In this document: positions 37,030-47,201 of the stretch, piece by piece
Numbering within the stretch: the first letter of the stretch is position 1
Layout of the letters: the number at the start of each line of letters is the position of its first letter
Source: Wenzhouxiangella sp. AB-CW3
GTDB taxonomy: Bacteria > Pseudomonadota > Gammaproteobacteria > Xanthomonadales > Wenzhouxiangellaceae
Direction of reading: 5' to 3'
Length of the DNA stretch: 64,000 nt
Assembly (NCBI RefSeq): GCF_014725735.1
Contig: NZ_CP061368.1
Location: 573,225-637,224, forward strand
Notes under the pieces: generated by a model
Seen by the model: only the letters and a program-made list of their open reading frames with translations
Databases searched by the model: none
What the model was told of the DNA's origin: nothing
Made by a program: the position numbers and the translations under genes

Positions 37030-37420
37030 TGTTGCTACTTCGGTTGGGTTGGTAACAGTGGGTGGATGTGGGGGCGGAGATGGCGGATTGCCAGGTGGGG
37101 ATAGTGTGAAGTGTGAAGGGGCGGGCTTCGCTGGCTGTCTGGGCAGGTTGCCGGGTGGGGTGCTGGTTTTGGGAGGGGGAGAGGGGTGTTAAGTGTTAGG
37201 TGTTAGGTGTTAGGTGTTAGGTGTTAGGTGTTAGGGGGGAGGGGCATCTCATTGATTCTTAACACTTAACACCCTAACACCCTAACACCCATCTCCTCCT
37301 CCCACCGCCAGCACCCCATCCAGCAACCCGCCGAAGCGGCCAGCGAAGCCCGCCCCTTCACACTTCACACTTCACACTTCACACTTTAAACTTGTATCCC
37401 TTTCGACCCGGACCTCTCCC
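37030..37420. repeat. 391-bp gap of composite repeats upstream of ettA
   Basis: No gene was recognised. It contains GTGTGAA units (37101-37118), an inverted copy of the longer element (37116-37173), about six TGTTAGG units (37187-37235), their inverse ACCCTAAC/ACTTAAC (37258-37290), a direct copy of the longer element (37306-37357) and four CACACTT units (37357-37386). The ettA and reductase promoters must lie inside or beside this array. Confidence 0.92.
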
Positions 37421-38428
37421 ATGCACATCCTCGTCACCGGCGGCGGTGGTTTTCTTGGCCAGGCGATCGTGCGGCAGTTGCTGGATCGTGGCGATACGGT
37501 TTCGGTCATCAACCGCTCGGCCTATCCGGAGCTGGAAGCGCTGGGTGTGACCTGTCACCGTGGTGATATCAGCGATCCTCAGGCCGTGCTGGCTGCCAGC
37601 GAAGGGGTCGATGCGGTCATTCACGTCGCCGCCAAGGCCGGACCCGGTCTTTATGCGCCTGATTTTGTTGCGGCCAACGTGGAAGGCACCCGGAATGTGC
37701 TGGCGGCCTGTCGTCAGCATGGTATTGGTGTGCTGGTGCATACCTCATCGCCCAGTGTGGTGCATGCCGGTGGCGATATCGAGGGTGATGACGAATCGCT
37801 GCCCTATCCCGATCACTTCCTGGCGCCTTATCCGGCCACCAAGGCGGCTGCAGAGCGCATGGCGCTGGCGGCCAGCGATGAGCGGCTGAAAGTCTGTGCG
37901 CTGCGCCCCCACCTGATCTGGGGCCCGGGTGACAACCAGTTGCTGCCGCGCCTGATCGAGAAGAATCGCAGCGGGCGCTTGCGGGTGCCGGCACCGGAAA
38001 AGCTGATCGATACCGTCTATATCGACAATGCGGCCCGGGCCCATGTGCTGGCGCTGGACAATCTCTGCGGCGAGGCCACGGCAGCCGGCAAGGCGTACTT
38101 CATTTCCAATGGCGAGCCCTTGCCCGTCAGGGACATTCTTACGCGCTGGATGGAGGCCTACGGCGAGACGCCGCGCATTGGCACGGTACCCAGGCCCGTG
38201 GCCATGGCGGTGGCGACGGTGGCCGAGGGCATCTGGCGCCTGCTGCGCAAGCGCAGCGATCCGCCGCTGACGCGCTTTGTGGTGGAGCATCTGGCCACTG
38301 CCCACTGGTACGACCTCAGCGCCGCCAGGCGCGATCTGGGCTATCGGCCCGAGGTAAGCATCGCCGAAGGGCTCGAGCGTCTGGCTGCCGCAGCAGCAAC
38401 AGCGCCGGGTCAGGAAGAGGCCCCGTAA
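37421..38428 (+). CDS. NAD(P)-dependent 3-beta-HSD/OleD-like reductase
   Basis: A 335-residue extended short-chain dehydrogenase. The nucleotide loop is TGGGGFLGQ (6-14), the catalytic pair Y137 and K141 lies in YPATKAAAE, and RPHLIWGPGDNQLLPRL and VYIDNAARAHVLAL are typical. The whole layout resembles OleD, the 2-alkyl-3-oxoalkanoate reductase of long-chain olefin synthesis, but oleA, oleB and oleC are not nearby, so I do not assign that pathway. Its 3' end overlaps the convergent mneA-like gene by 19 bp. Confidence 0.82.
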   Translation: MHILVTGGGGFLGQAIVRQLLDRGDTVSVINRSAYPELEALGVTCHRGDISDPQAVLAASEGVDAVIHVAAKAGPGLYAPDFVAANVEGTRNVLAACRQHGIGVLVHTSSPSVVHAGGDIEGDDESLPYPDHFLAPYPATKAAAERMALAASDERLKVCALRPHLIWGPGDNQLLPRLIEKNRSGRLRVPAPEKLIDTVYIDNAARAHVLALDNLCGEATAAGKAYFISNGEPLPVRDILTRWMEAYGETPRIGTVPRPVAMAVATVAEGIWRLLRKRSDPPLTRFVVEHLATAHWYDLSAARRDLGYRPEVSIAEGLERLAAAAATAPGQEEAP

Positions 38429-38997
38429 AGGATCACCTGCTCCGCCAGCAGCCACAGCCCGATGATACTGAACAGAATCGCACTGGCCCAGTGAAACAGC
38501 CGGTGTGGAATGCGTCGCTCCAGTTTCCACCCGGCCCAGATGACAGGCAGATTGACCACGATGCCGCCGGCGGCCGCTCCCAGGCCCACTTGCCAGGCCG
38601 GTTCGAAGGCAATTGCCAGGCCGATGGTGGCCAGCTGGCTCTTGTCGCCCATTTCCATCACGACAAAGGCGATCAGCGAGGTCACAAAAGCGCTGTGTGC
38701 GCCGACTCTGACGCTGGCAGTGTCGGAAGGTCGGGCGCGTGACAAGACTGTCCAGGCGGCAATCAGCAGAAAGCCGATGGCAACCACCGATTTCAGGAGA
38801 CGGTCCGGAATGAAGTGTTCGATCCAGGCGCCGCCAAAGGCTGCCAGCAAGTGCATGACGATCAGCGCACAACTCATTCCGGCGGCTACCGCCACCGGTC
38901 GGCGAAAGCGGCTGGAAAGCATCAGGGCCAGCAACTGGGTCTTGTCGCCGAGCTCGGCGATGGCGATGATCGCCATGGCGATGAACAGGGGTTCCAT
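38410..38997 (-). CDS. Manganese exporter, TMEM165/GDT1 (UPF0016) family
   Basis: A 195-residue membrane protein with the family's duplicated structure: six membrane segments in two halves, each with the ExGDK motif, AELGDKTQ (E15) and MEMGDKSQ (E115). These acidic motifs bind the transported cation. Bacterial members such as MneA export Mn2+. Its start overlaps the stop of the kinase gene by 1 base on the same strand, so the two are probably co-transcribed. I saw no clear yybP-ykoY riboswitch in the short upstream sequence. Confidence 0.87.
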   Translation of the reverse strand: MEPLFIAMAIIAIAELGDKTQLLALMLSSRFRRPVAVAAGMSCALIVMHLLAAFGGAWIEHFIPDRLLKSVVAIGFLLIAAWTVLSRARPSDTASVRVGAHSAFVTSLIAFVVMEMGDKSQLATIGLAIAFEPAWQVGLGAAAGGIVVNLPVIWAGWKLERRIPHRLFHWASAILFSIIGLWLLAEQVILYGASS

Positions 38998-39644
38998 CAG
39001 CCTCGTCGTATCCGGCTGTTGATTCGTTCGATGAGGGAGCGGTCGAGCAGGTGACGGTCGGCCGGGTCGATGGCTTCGTATCCGCCGTACTTGAGCTTGA
39101 TCCAGCTGTTGTAGTCAATTCGGCGCATGTATTGAAAAAGCCGCTGACTGATCGGGTGCCAGCCCTCTCGTTGAATGACCGCCGTGCCCAGGTCGACAAT
39201 GAAGGGTTGGCCCTGGGCGTCGACCATGACATTCTGACGACTCTTGAGATCGCCGTGAGCCACGCCGCGGGAATGCATCTGCCGGATCAAGTCGAGCAGT
39301 TGCCGGAAGAATTCCGCTGGATCGGACAGTGTGGCCTGCTTGAGCGGTTCAGCCTGAAGGCGCTCCAGGACCAGGTAGTGCCCGTGGTAAAGCCCGAAAC
39401 AGCGAGCGAAACCGCCGATACCGCTCAGACGCTGATACGCACGGTGCTCGCGTCGCAAGCCGGCAAGTGACAACCAGCGCCTGGGTCCGTGCCCGACGGG
39501 TGCTTTGACCACCAAGGCTCTGTCCGGCGTATCGACCTGCACGATAATTCCCTGTGTGCTTCGGGCAATAACCCGGTAGCGATCGGGTTCGAAATCGGCA
39601 AACAGGGCCTCAAGCTCGTCCGGCTGAGGGGTAGCGGCGCTCAT
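38997..39644 (-). CDS. Small protein kinase-like protein (LPS kinase/RIO type)
   Basis: A 215-residue compact kinase fold. ATG 39644 is chosen; an upstream GTG at 39665 would add 7 residues. Visible parts: the beta3 lysine K48 in LVVKAPVG, E66 as the helix C glutamate candidate, the catalytic loop HGDLKSRQNVMV (130-141) and DLG (151-153) in place of DFG. The pattern resembles Kdo/heptose kinases of lipopolysaccharide and RIO-like kinases. The genetic link with a manganese exporter is suggestive but not explained. Confidence 0.8.
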   Translation of the reverse strand: MSAATPQPDELEALFADFEPDRYRVIARSTQGIIVQVDTPDRALVVKAPVGHGPRRWLSLAGLRREHRAYQRLSGIGGFARCFGLYHGHYLVLERLQAEPLKQATLSDPAEFFRQLLDLIRQMHSRGVAHGDLKSRQNVMVDAQGQPFIVDLGTAVIQREGWHPISQRLFQYMRRIDYNSWIKLKYGGYEAIDPADRHLLDRSLIERINSRIRRG

Positions 39645-39782
39645 GTGGCAATCATAGCGGATCACCCGGGACAGCAGACCGGCGTTGTATCAAAGCGCGA
39701 TAAACCTGGCCCGCAGGGCTCGAAAATCGGGGGATTGAACCCCACAATACGCACATTCATCCATTCCGCTGGGGATTGAGTC

Positions 39783-40103
39783 ATGCCGATCTACGAATAC
39801 CGTTGCCAGTCCTGTGGCCACGAACTTGAAAAGCTGCAGAAAATGTCCGATGAACCCCTGGTCGATTGCCCGGCCTGCGGGCAGCCGGCGTTGAACAAGT
39901 TGGTCTCGGCGGCCGGTTTTCGCCTCAAGGGGGGCGGCTGGTACGAGACCGACTTCAAGAAGGACGGCAAGCGCAACCTGGCCGGCGATCCCGGCGGTGG
40001 GAGCGAGACGAAGAAGGATTCGAAAAGTGACAGTGGATCGTCCGCCGGCGGCGGCGAGAAGTCGTCATCCGGCAAGAGCGAATCGACCGGGAAGGCAGCC
40101 TGA
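39783..40103 (+). CDS. FmdB family zinc-ribbon regulatory protein
   Basis: A 106-residue protein starting [20 protein letters not shown], with two zinc-knuckle pairs (CQSC and CPAC) followed by a Gly/Ser/Lys-rich disordered tail from about residue 50. It precedes aspS, a frequent arrangement in gammaproteobacteria, and its stop codon overlaps the aspS start. Its molecular role is not well defined. Confidence 0.9.
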   Translation: MPIYEYRCQSCGHELEKLQKMSDEPLVDCPACGQPALNKLVSAAGFRLKGGGWYETDFKKDGKRNLAGDPGGGSETKKDSKSDSGSSAGGGEKSSSGKSESTGKAA

Positions 40104-41869
40104 TGCGGACACAGCTTTGCGGAGAAGTCAACGAATCCCTGGCCGACCAGATCGTGGCAGTCTGCGGCTGGGTCAATCGCGCGCGTGATTTTGGCGGGCT
40201 GATCTTCATCGGTCTGCGCGACCACGCCGGCGTGCTTCAGGTGGTGGTCGAGCCGGACAACGCCGAGATGTTCGCCGTGGCCGAAAAGCTCCGCAACGAG
40301 TATTGCGTGCGGATCACCGGCAAGGTGCGCATGCGCCCGAAAAGCCAGTGGAACACCGACATGGCCACCGGCAAAGTCGAGCTGCTGGCCGATACTGTCG
40401 AATTGCTCAATGCCAGCGCGCCGCTGCCGCTGCTGATGACCGACGAAGATGGCGAGGAAGTGCGGCTGAAGTACCGCTACCTCGACTTGAGGCGCGAGCG
40501 GCTGCAGAAGAACCTGCGTCTGCGCGCCCGGCTCAACAGCGCCATTCGCGCCAGCCTGGAATCCCAGGGCTTTGTCGACACCGAGACCCCCATCCTGACC
40601 CGCGCCACGCCCGAGGGCGCGCGCGATTACCTGGTGCCCAGCCGCGTGCATCCGGGCAGCTTCTTCGCCCTGCCGCAGTCGCCGCAGATCTTCAAGCAAC
40701 TATTGATGATGAGCGGGCTGGATCGCTACTACCAGATCGCGCGCTGCTTCCGCGACGAGGACCTGCGCGCCGACCGCCAGCCCGAATTTACCCAGCTCGA
40801 CCTGGAGATGTCATTCGTCGAGGAGGCTGACGTACAGGGCGTGGCCGAAGGGATGATCCGTGACGTGTTTGCGCGTGTGCTCGATGTCGAGCTGCCCGAT
40901 CCCTTCCCACGCATGAGCTGGGACGAGGCCATGGCCCGTTACGGCTCAGACAAGCCGGATCTTCGCATCGACATGGAACTGGTCACGATCTGCGAGCAGG
41001 TGCGACATGTCGAGTTCAAGGTCTTCTCCGGCCCGGCCAATGACCCGGCCTCGCGCGTGGCCGCGCTCCGGGTGCCGGGGGGCGCGCAACTGTCGCGCAA
41101 GCAGATCGATGAATACACCGAGTACGTGGGCCGTTACGGCGCCAAGGGCCTGGCCTGGATGAAGGTCAATGATGCTGCTGCCGGACTGGAAGGCGTGCAG
41201 TCGCCAGTCGCCAAGTTCCTTGACGAGCAGGCGGTTTCCGGCGTTCTGTCGGCCACGGAGGCGGCAGACGGCGATATCGTCTTCTTCGGCGCCGGGTCAC
41301 GACAGATCGTCAACACCTTTCTCGGTGCCCTGCGCCTGAAGGTCGCGCGTGATCTCGAGCTGGTCGGCGAGGGCTGGAAGCCGCTGTGGGTGGTCGACTT
41401 TCCGATGTTCGAGTACGACGAGGAAGATCAACGCTACTACGCCCTGCATCACCCGTTCACCGCCCCGGCCGTTGCCGATGCGGGCGCACTCAAGGCCGAT
41501 CCGGTGGGTGCGCTTTCGCGGGCCTACGACATGGTGCTCAACGGTGCCGAGATCGGCGGCGGTTCGATCCGTATTCACAACCCCGAGTTGCAGCAGGCGG
41601 TGTTCGACGTGCTCGGCATTGAAGAGCAGGAAGCCAAGGCCCGTTTCGGGTTCCTGCTCGAGGCCTTGCGCTACGGCTGCCCGCCGCATGGTGGCATTGC
41701 CTTCGGCATCGACCGCATCGCCGCACTGATGGCCGGTGAGGATTCGATCCGCGAGGTGATCGCCTTTCCGAAGACGACCACGGCCGGTTGCCTGCTCACC
41801 GGTGCGCCGGCGGCGGTCGAGGGCGATCAGCTCGACGAGCTGCGCCTGAAGCTGAAACCGGTCGGTTGA
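40103..41869 (+). CDS. aspS: Aspartate-tRNA ligase
   Basis: Class II synthetase that charges tRNA-Asp. The 588 residues comprise the N-terminal OB anticodon-binding fold ([20 protein letters not shown]), the catalytic core with class II motifs 2 and 3 ([33 protein letters not shown]), and the bacterial-type GAD insertion (about 290-420). Length matches the E. coli enzyme (590). Its start overlaps the fmdB-family gene stop. Confidence 0.97.
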   Translation: MRTQLCGEVNESLADQIVAVCGWVNRARDFGGLIFIGLRDHAGVLQVVVEPDNAEMFAVAEKLRNEYCVRITGKVRMRPKSQWNTDMATGKVELLADTVELLNASAPLPLLMTDEDGEEVRLKYRYLDLRRERLQKNLRLRARLNSAIRASLESQGFVDTETPILTRATPEGARDYLVPSRVHPGSFFALPQSPQIFKQLLMMSGLDRYYQIARCFRDEDLRADRQPEFTQLDLEMSFVEEADVQGVAEGMIRDVFARVLDVELPDPFPRMSWDEAMARYGSDKPDLRIDMELVTICEQVRHVEFKVFSGPANDPASRVAALRVPGGAQLSRKQIDEYTEYVGRYGAKGLAWMKVNDAAAGLEGVQSPVAKFLDEQAVSGVLSATEAADGDIVFFGAGSRQIVNTFLGALRLKVARDLELVGEGWKPLWVVDFPMFEYDEEDQRYYALHHPFTAPAVADAGALKADPVGALSRAYDMVLNGAEIGGGSIRIHNPELQQAVFDVLGIEEQEAKARFGFLLEALRYGCPPHGGIAFGIDRIAALMAGEDSIREVIAFPKTTTAGCLLTGAPAAVEGDQLDELRLKLKPVG

Positions 41870-41886
41870 GAGGTGAGCGTGGTGGC

Positions 41887-42516
41887 ATGAATCGCAAGGT
41901 CATCCTGGTTCACGGCCTCTGGTACGGTCAGCTCGGGCTGACCCTGCTCAGACGTCGCCTGGTCCGGGCCGGCTTTGACTGCCACGGCTTTTCCTATCCC
42001 ACGATGCGGCGGCCCCTGGCCGCCAATGCCCGATCCCTGTACGAGTTTGCCCGTCGTTTCGACGACGGGCCGGTCGATTTCGTCGGTCACAGTCTCGGCG
42101 GGCTGGTGATTCTGCGCATGCTCGACGAATTCGGTGGCCTGCCGCCGGGGCGGGTGGTGTTGCTGGGCTCGCCGGTCAGGGGTTCTGCGGTGGCCAGCGA
42201 GGCGGCCGACCTGCCGTTGATCCGCCCGCTGGTCGGACGAGCGAAAAACGCGCTGGAGTACGGCTATCGTGCCGCACCGGCTGACCGTGAAACCGGCGTC
42301 GTCATGGGCACCGGCCATGTCGGGGTGGGGCGGCTGTTCAAAAGCCTGGAAACCCCCAGCGACGGCGTGGTCGGGGTCGAGGAATGCCGCCTGGAGGGCG
42401 CCACCGACGAACTCGTCCTGCCCGTCACCCACACCGGTCTGGTGACCTCGCGTCAGGGAGCCGAGGCGGTTGCCCGCTTCCTCGAGAGCGGGCGTTTCGG
42501 GGGTGACCGGGCTTAG
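41887..42516 (+). CDS. Alpha/beta hydrolase
   Basis: A 209-residue single-domain hydrolase; start ATG 41887, 17 bases after aspS. The oxyanion strand VILVHGLWYG, the nucleophile elbow GHSLGG (S69) and a histidine in THTGLV near the end form the expected triad; the acid is probably a Glu/Asp in the DELVLP segment. The family resembles PGAP1-like or lipase-like esterases. The substrate is unknown. Confidence 0.85.
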   Translation: MNRKVILVHGLWYGQLGLTLLRRRLVRAGFDCHGFSYPTMRRPLAANARSLYEFARRFDDGPVDFVGHSLGGLVILRMLDEFGGLPPGRVVLLGSPVRGSAVASEAADLPLIRPLVGRAKNALEYGYRAAPADRETGVVMGTGHVGVGRLFKSLETPSDGVVGVEECRLEGATDELVLPVTHTGLVTSRQGAEAVARFLESGRFGGDRA

Positions 42517-42605
42517 GTATTCGACTTCGGGGTCTGTTACGGCCGGGGTATCCACATCGGTTCAATGTGGTGGCCAGATCCTCGGTGGACATATGGATTT
42601 CGTCG

Positions 42606-42819
42606 CCCCGGAATCGCCGCAGGCGATATCCGGGGCCTCGCACGGTGCGGCTGGCTCGCCGTCAACGATAGTCGCATGCCGTGCAAATGTCAGGCGTGCG
42701 AGATCCCGGCTCGGAGCCTGTCCCGGACCTGATCCGGGAGCCGGGACGACAGGGGTACAGATGCGTTCGCGCCGACGGCCTAAACGCATCGGGACGACGG
42801 GGGAGTAGCCCCGTCGTCC
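42606..42819. repeat. REP-like palindromes in a convergent gap
   Basis: The 312-bp gap between two convergent genes holds three palindromes. At 42606-42635 is a 30-bp imperfect hairpin, ccccggaatcgcc / ggcgatatccgggg. At 42721-42739 is tcccggacctgatccggga. At 42792-42819 is an 11-pair perfect stem, ggacgacgggg / ccccgtcgtcc, which could terminate transcription from either side but has no T run. The first palindrome's core is repeated in inverse at 44105-44130. Confidence 0.9.
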
Positions 42820-42828
42820 GAATCTGTC

Positions 42829-43878
42829 TCAATCCCACGGATTGCAGTCATACCCCGCCACTCGAACCAGCCGGTCGGCTTCCACGACACCGGTGCCCAG
42901 GCCCGACTCAGTGAAATCGTAGCCCAGCAGCAGCGTGTTGCAATCCAGCGCCTCGATGGTCATCCAGCCAATCGGAATGCGTTCGATGTCGGCATCGTCG
43001 AACACATCAGGGCCGAAGCCGAAGAACTCGCCGCCGACCAGGTATTCCATTTCGAGGTCGACGAAATCGAAGCCCGGCTCCATGCCGCCGGTGTTGCCGG
43101 CCACCCAGGCCGGTTCGCCGTCGAGGTAGGTGAAGAACAGGGCGAAGGCGTAATTGGTGTCGACCTGGTTGACACGATCGTACTGTTCCCCGATATGCAG
43201 CACCAGGCCGCTGGAAGGAATGCCCTCGATGGTGTACTGGCCGGACATGCGCCCGTGCAGGGGCGGATATTCGAACTGGGGGGGGTCGAGTTGTGGCAGG
43301 TAGGGCTCTACGTCGATCAGCACACTGTCGATGGCGCCGGGATCGAACGGGTGCCAGCTCAATTCCAGGGTGAACCAGTCGTTGTAGTCGTCCAGGGTGA
43401 ACTGTGTTTCATCGTCGACCGACACGGGATCGACGGCCAGCATCCAGGTGCGCCCCTGCCGGCTGACGTAGTTGCCAGTCGCGCCGATATCGCCCACCGC
43501 CGGTTTCCCGATCAGCTGCGAGCGGTGCCAGGCCACTTCGACAATGCCGGCATCGGCCCAGACTTCGGGCACCAGCACGTCTCCGTCGCCGCTGAGCTGG
43601 CGCATGCGCACCATCACCACGGAGTGGCCGGGGTCGTGACAGCCGACGCGCCAGACCGTGATCCGCACCCGCGCATCCGGGGTGTTCGGGTCAATGGTCG
43701 GTGCCCAGATGGTGCGGCGGTGGATCACGTTCTCGTCGGAAACTGGACCTTCTGGCAGCCACAGCGAAATGCAGCCGGGTGGAAACGGCGAATTGAGGTC
43801 GGTCAGTACGTTGATCTCGCCGGTGGCAAAGGACTTGCTGGCCAGAAATACCAGCAACAGCGGTAACAGTCGGCGCAT
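42829..43878 (-). CDS. Secreted protein of unknown function
   Basis: A 349-residue exported protein: signal peptide MRRLLPLLLVFLASKSFA with cleavage near residue 19. The mature protein is acidic, rich in Asp, Trp and Pro, with six or so cysteines that could pair. Motifs of note are RVGCHDPGHSVVMVRMRQLS, YTIEGIPSSGLVLHIGEQYD, FFTYLDGEPAWVAGNTGG and a closing CNTLLLGYDFTESGLG. I do not recognise an enzyme family. The gene is flanked by REP-like palindromes in opposite orientation. Confidence 0.8.
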   Translation of the reverse strand: MRRLLPLLLVFLASKSFATGEINVLTDLNSPFPPGCISLWLPEGPVSDENVIHRRTIWAPTIDPNTPDARVRITVWRVGCHDPGHSVVMVRMRQLSGDGDVLVPEVWADAGIVEVAWHRSQLIGKPAVGDIGATGNYVSRQGRTWMLAVDPVSVDDETQFTLDDYNDWFTLELSWHPFDPGAIDSVLIDVEPYLPQLDPPQFEYPPLHGRMSGQYTIEGIPSSGLVLHIGEQYDRVNQVDTNYAFALFFTYLDGEPAWVAGNTGGMEPGFDFVDLEMEYLVGGEFFGFGPDVFDDADIERIPIGWMTIEALDCNTLLLGYDFTESGLGTGVVEADRLVRVAGYDCNPWD

Positions 43879-44278
43879 GGTCGGACTCCCGGTTGATTCT
43901 GGGCCTGATTGTAGCGGGCCGGGCTGAGTGGCGGCTGAATGGGGCGCCGGCGGGCTGGCGGGGGCGCGGAATTCAGGAGTCGGTGCCGTTCCCCGTCACC
44001 CTCCAAACCCGTCGCCCCGGACTTGTTCCGGGGCCTCGCACACATCGGCGGGTACGGCGGTGAGCCCAGTCCTCAAGTCGTGCAGATTCCCCGCGTGCGG
44101 GGTCCCGGATATCGCCTGCGGCGATTCCGGGACAACATGGGGGCGTCCCGTCTCGGTGGCCCCGCCCCATTTTCCGTCTTCCCTCTACCCGACCAGCCCT
44201 CCCGCAACCCCCTTCGTCAAACTCCGACGTTAGGTTAAAATTCCACGTTTGCCAAACTATTCAGAGGTTCCAACTCCC
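43879..44278. repeat. 400-bp gap with REP-like palindromes before yebC
   Basis: It contains ccccggacttgttccgggg at 44015-44033, whose flanks (cgtcgccccgg before, ccggggcctcgcac after) are the same as those of the 42606 palindrome. It also holds a 32-bp hairpin at 44102-44133 (gtcccggatatcgcc / ggcgattccgggac). Nothing else was recognised apart from room for the yebC promoter. Confidence 0.88.
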
Positions 44279-45019
44279 ATGGCCGGTCACAGCAAATGGG
44301 CCAACATCCAGCATCGCAAGAAGGCGCAGGATGCCAAGCGCGGCAAGATCTTCACGCGCCTGATTCGTGAAATTTCGGTGGCCGCGCGCGAGGGCGGCGG
44401 CGATCCGGAGGCCAATCCGCGCCTGCGCCTGGCCATCGACAAGGCCAACGGCGCCAATGTGCCCAAGGACAATATCGAACGCGCCATCAAGAAAGCCACC
44501 GGCGAGCTCGAGGGCGCGGCCTACGAAGAGCTGCGCTACGAGGGCTATGCGCCCGGCGGCGTGGCGGTGATGGTCGATTGTCTGACCGACAACCGTAATC
44601 GTACGGTCTCGGAGGTTCGCCACGCCTTTACCAAGCATGGCGGCAATCTGGGCACCGACGGGTCGGTGGCGTTTCAGTTCGAAAAGCGCGGCGTGATCAC
44701 CTATGCGCCGGGCACCAGCGAGGACAAGGTCATGGAGGCCGCGCTCGAGGCCGGTGCCGAGGATATCGTCACCGACGATGACGGCTCGATCGAGGTGCTC
44801 ACCACGCCCGAGGAGTTCGAAGCCGTGCGCGACGGCCTCAAGGCCGCCGGACTGGAATTCGAGCAGGCCGAGGTCACCCAGCGTGCCGACAACCTGGTCG
44901 AGGTCGATGTCGAGACCGGGCGCAAGGTGCTGAAGTTTCTCGACGTGCTCGAGGATCTCGACGACACCCAGGATGTGTGGTCGAACGCGGATATTCCGGC
45001 TGAGGCTTATGACGAATAA
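44279..45019 (+). CDS. yebC: YebC/TACO1 family protein
   Basis: A 246-residue protein with the full family signature from the start: [20 protein letters not shown], then [20 protein letters not shown]. YebC proteins associate with translation (TACO1-like) or regulate transcription of nearby genes. It is the first gene before ruvCAB and tol-pal, a very common order. The ATG is at 44279; the frame is open 30 bases further upstream but without a good start. Confidence 0.95.
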   Translation: MAGHSKWANIQHRKKAQDAKRGKIFTRLIREISVAAREGGGDPEANPRLRLAIDKANGANVPKDNIERAIKKATGELEGAAYEELRYEGYAPGGVAVMVDCLTDNRNRTVSEVRHAFTKHGGNLGTDGSVAFQFEKRGVITYAPGTSEDKVMEAALEAGAEDIVTDDDGSIEVLTTPEEFEAVRDGLKAAGLEFEQAEVTQRADNLVEVDVETGRKVLKFLDVLEDLDDTQDVWSNADIPAEAYDE

Positions 45020-45021
45020 GC

Positions 45022-45049
45022 GTTCAGGGTTCAGGGTTCAGGGTTCAGG
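45022..45049. repeat. GGTTCAG heptanucleotide array
   Basis: Four units of GGTTCAG directly after the yebC stop, in the 69-bp yebC-ruvC gap. Confidence 0.9.
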
Positions 45050-45088
45050 TGAGTTTGCCCGAAACGCGAACGGCAGCCTGGCTGGGCG

Positions 45089-45577
45089 ATGAGAATTCTC
45101 GGCCTCGATCCCGGCTCGCGGATTACCGGTGTCGGCATCATCGAGGACGGGCGGATGGTGCATGCCGAGGCGCTGAAGCTCGGCGGCGGGCCCATGCCCG
45201 AGCGGCTGGGTCTGATTTTTGACGGGGTGCGGGAGCTGGTCGATCGCTACCAGCCCGTCGTGGCCGCGGTCGAGACCGTGTTCATGAGTCGCAACCCGCA
45301 GGCGGCGATCAAGCTGGGTCAGGCCCGTGGCGCGGCGATCTGTGCCGCGGTCAGTTGCGGGCTGGAAGTGCATGAATACGCACCGCGCGCGATCAAACAG
45401 GCGATTGTCGGGCGCGGCGGGGCGGCCAAGGAGCAGATCCAGCACATGACGCGGGTCCTGCTCAAGCTCAAGGTCGATCTCGGCGAGGATGCATCCGATG
45501 CCCTGGCCGTCGCCCTGTGTCATCATCACACCGCACAAACCGCTTCACGTCTGCCTCCGGGAGTCACTTTGCGATGA
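45089..45577 (+). CDS. ruvC: Holliday junction endonuclease RuvC
   Basis: Cuts Holliday junctions symmetrically during recombination. The 162 residues carry the four catalytic acids: D7 in LGLDPGS, E62 in AAVETVF, D134 and D137 in EDASDALA. It overlaps ruvA by 4 bases (ATGA). Length fits the family (about 170). Confidence 0.96.
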   Translation: MRILGLDPGSRITGVGIIEDGRMVHAEALKLGGGPMPERLGLIFDGVRELVDRYQPVVAAVETVFMSRNPQAAIKLGQARGAAICAAVSCGLEVHEYAPRAIKQAIVGRGGAAKEQIQHMTRVLLKLKVDLGEDASDALAVALCHHHTAQTASRLPPGVTLR

Positions 45578-46158
45578 TTGTTCGCCTGTCCGGTACATTG
45601 ATCGAACGCCAGCCGCCGGCGCTGGTGATCGACGTTCAGGGTGTGGGCTACGAGGTCGAGGCCCCGCTCAACGTGTTCGACCGCCTGCCGGCCGACGGCG
45701 AGCCGCTGACCATACTCACCCACCTGGTGGTGCGCGAGGATGCCCAGATTCTCTACGGCTTCTTAAGCGAGGCCGACCGCAAGCTGTTTCGCGAGTTGCT
45801 CAAGGTCTCGGGCATCGGGCCGCGACTGGCGCTGGCCATTCTTTCAGGTGTCAGTGGCGAAGATTTCGCCCTGATGGTCGAGGCCGGCGACGCCCAGGCC
45901 TTGACGCGCCTGCCGGGCATCGGCAAGAAGACCGCCGAGCGGTTGATCCTGGAAATGCGTGGCAAGGTGTCCGACCTGGGCGAGGGTGCGGCAACGACCG
46001 GTGCCGGCGGTGATGCCTCCGGCGAGGCCCGCGCCGCCCTGACCGCGCTGGGCTACTCCACCGCCGAGGCGTTGAAGATGGTCAAGGCCGTGGCCGATCC
46101 CAACCTCTCGCCGGAGGCATTGATTCGCGCTGCGTTGAAGAAGAAGATGGCCGGGTGA
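45574..46158 (+). CDS. ruvA: Holliday junction branch migration protein RuvA
   Basis: Tetrameric junction-binding protein that loads RuvB. The 194 residues show domain I ([20 protein letters not shown]), the two helix-hairpin-helix motifs ([18 protein letters not shown] and [19 protein letters not shown]) and the C-terminal RuvB-binding helices ([20 protein letters not shown]). It ends in TGATG, overlapping the ruvB start. Confidence 0.97.
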   Translation: MIVRLSGTLIERQPPALVIDVQGVGYEVEAPLNVFDRLPADGEPLTILTHLVVREDAQILYGFLSEADRKLFRELLKVSGIGPRLALAILSGVSGEDFALMVEAGDAQALTRLPGIGKKTAERLILEMRGKVSDLGEGAATTGAGGDASGEARAALTALGYSTAEALKMVKAVADPNLSPEALIRAALKKKMAG

Positions 46159-47201
46159 TGGACGAGCGACTGGTCACCGCCGATACCGACAACGAGGAAG
46201 CCCGCATCGAGGCCAGCCTCAGACCTTCGCGCATGGCCGAGTACATCGGTCAGCCGGCGATGAAGGAGCGCCTGGGCATCTACCTGGAATCGGCCCGCGC
46301 CCGGCACGAGGCGCTCGATCACGTGCTGATTTTCGGCCCGCCGGGGCTGGGCAAGACCACCCTGGCCAACGTGATCGCCGCGGAGATGGGCACCAACCTG
46401 CGCCAGACCTCCGGCCCGGTGCTCGAACGCGCCGGTGACCTGGCCGCCATGCTGACCAATCTCGAGCCGGGTGACGTGCTGTTCGTCGACGAAATACATC
46501 GCCTGAGCCCGGTGGTCGAGGAAGTGCTTTATCCGGCCATGGAAGACTACCGCATCGACATCATCATCGGCGAGGGGCCGGCGGCGCGTTCCATTCAGCT
46601 CGACCTGCCCCGCTTTACCCTGGTGGGTGCGACCACCCGCGCCGGGTTGCTGACCTCGCCGCTGAGAGACCGCTTTGGCATCGTCGAGCGGCTGGAATTC
46701 TACGATGTGGAGGAGCTGGCCCGCATCGTGCTGCGCTCGGCCAGCATACTTGATATCGAGACCGACAAGGCCGGTGCTGCCGAGATCGCCCGGCGCTCGC
46801 GCGGCACGCCGCGCATTGCCAATCGCCTGCTCAGGCGGGTGCGCGATTTCGCCCAGGTGCGTGCCGACGGCCATATCACCGAGGCCGTGGCCGCCGACGC
46901 GCTGGAAATGATGCAGGTCGATGCGCGCGGATTCGACAGCATGGATCGCCGGCTGCTGAAAAAACTGGTCGAGGATTTCGGCGGCGGGCCGGTAGGCGTG
47001 GAAAGCCTGGCCGCCGCCCTTTCGGAAGAACGCGGCACCATCGAGGACGTCATCGAGCCGTACCTGATCCAGGAAGGCTATCTCATGCGCACCGCGCGCG
47101 GGCGCATGGCCACGGCCACCGCCTGGCGCCATTTCGGGCTCAATCCGCCCGATGCTGCGGTCGGCGACCTGTTTGCGGATAACGGCTCGTCCGACAAATG
47201 A
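46158..47201 (+). CDS. ruvB: Holliday junction helicase RuvB
   Basis: AAA+ motor that drives branch migration with RuvA. The 347 residues have Walker [10 protein letters not shown] (60-68), Walker [11 protein letters not shown], sensor I GATTRAG and the arginine finger in LRDRFG, then the winged-helix domain ([20 protein letters not shown]). The start is ATG 46158; a GTG one codon before it is possible. It overlaps ybgC by 4 bases. Confidence 0.97.
   Translation: MDERLVTADTDNEEARIEASLRPSRMAEYIGQPAMKERLGIYLESARARHEALDHVLIFGPPGLGKTTLANVIAAEMGTNLRQTSGPVLERAGDLAAMLTNLEPGDVLFVDEIHRLSPVVEEVLYPAMEDYRIDIIIGEGPAARSIQLDLPRFTLVGATTRAGLLTSPLRDRFGIVERLEFYDVEELARIVLRSASILDIETDKAGAAEIARRSRGTPRIANRLLRRVRDFAQVRADGHITEAVAADALEMMQVDARGFDSMDRRLLKKLVEDFGGGPVGVESLAAALSEERGTIEDVIEPYLIQEGYLMRTARGRMATATAWRHFGLNPPDAAVGDLFADNGSSDK

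Noticed and set aside
37187-37235. TGTTAGG array considered as a telomere-like sequence
   Set aside because: It is internal to the window, flanked by genes, short, and balanced by an inverted copy. Nothing supports a linear replicon end.
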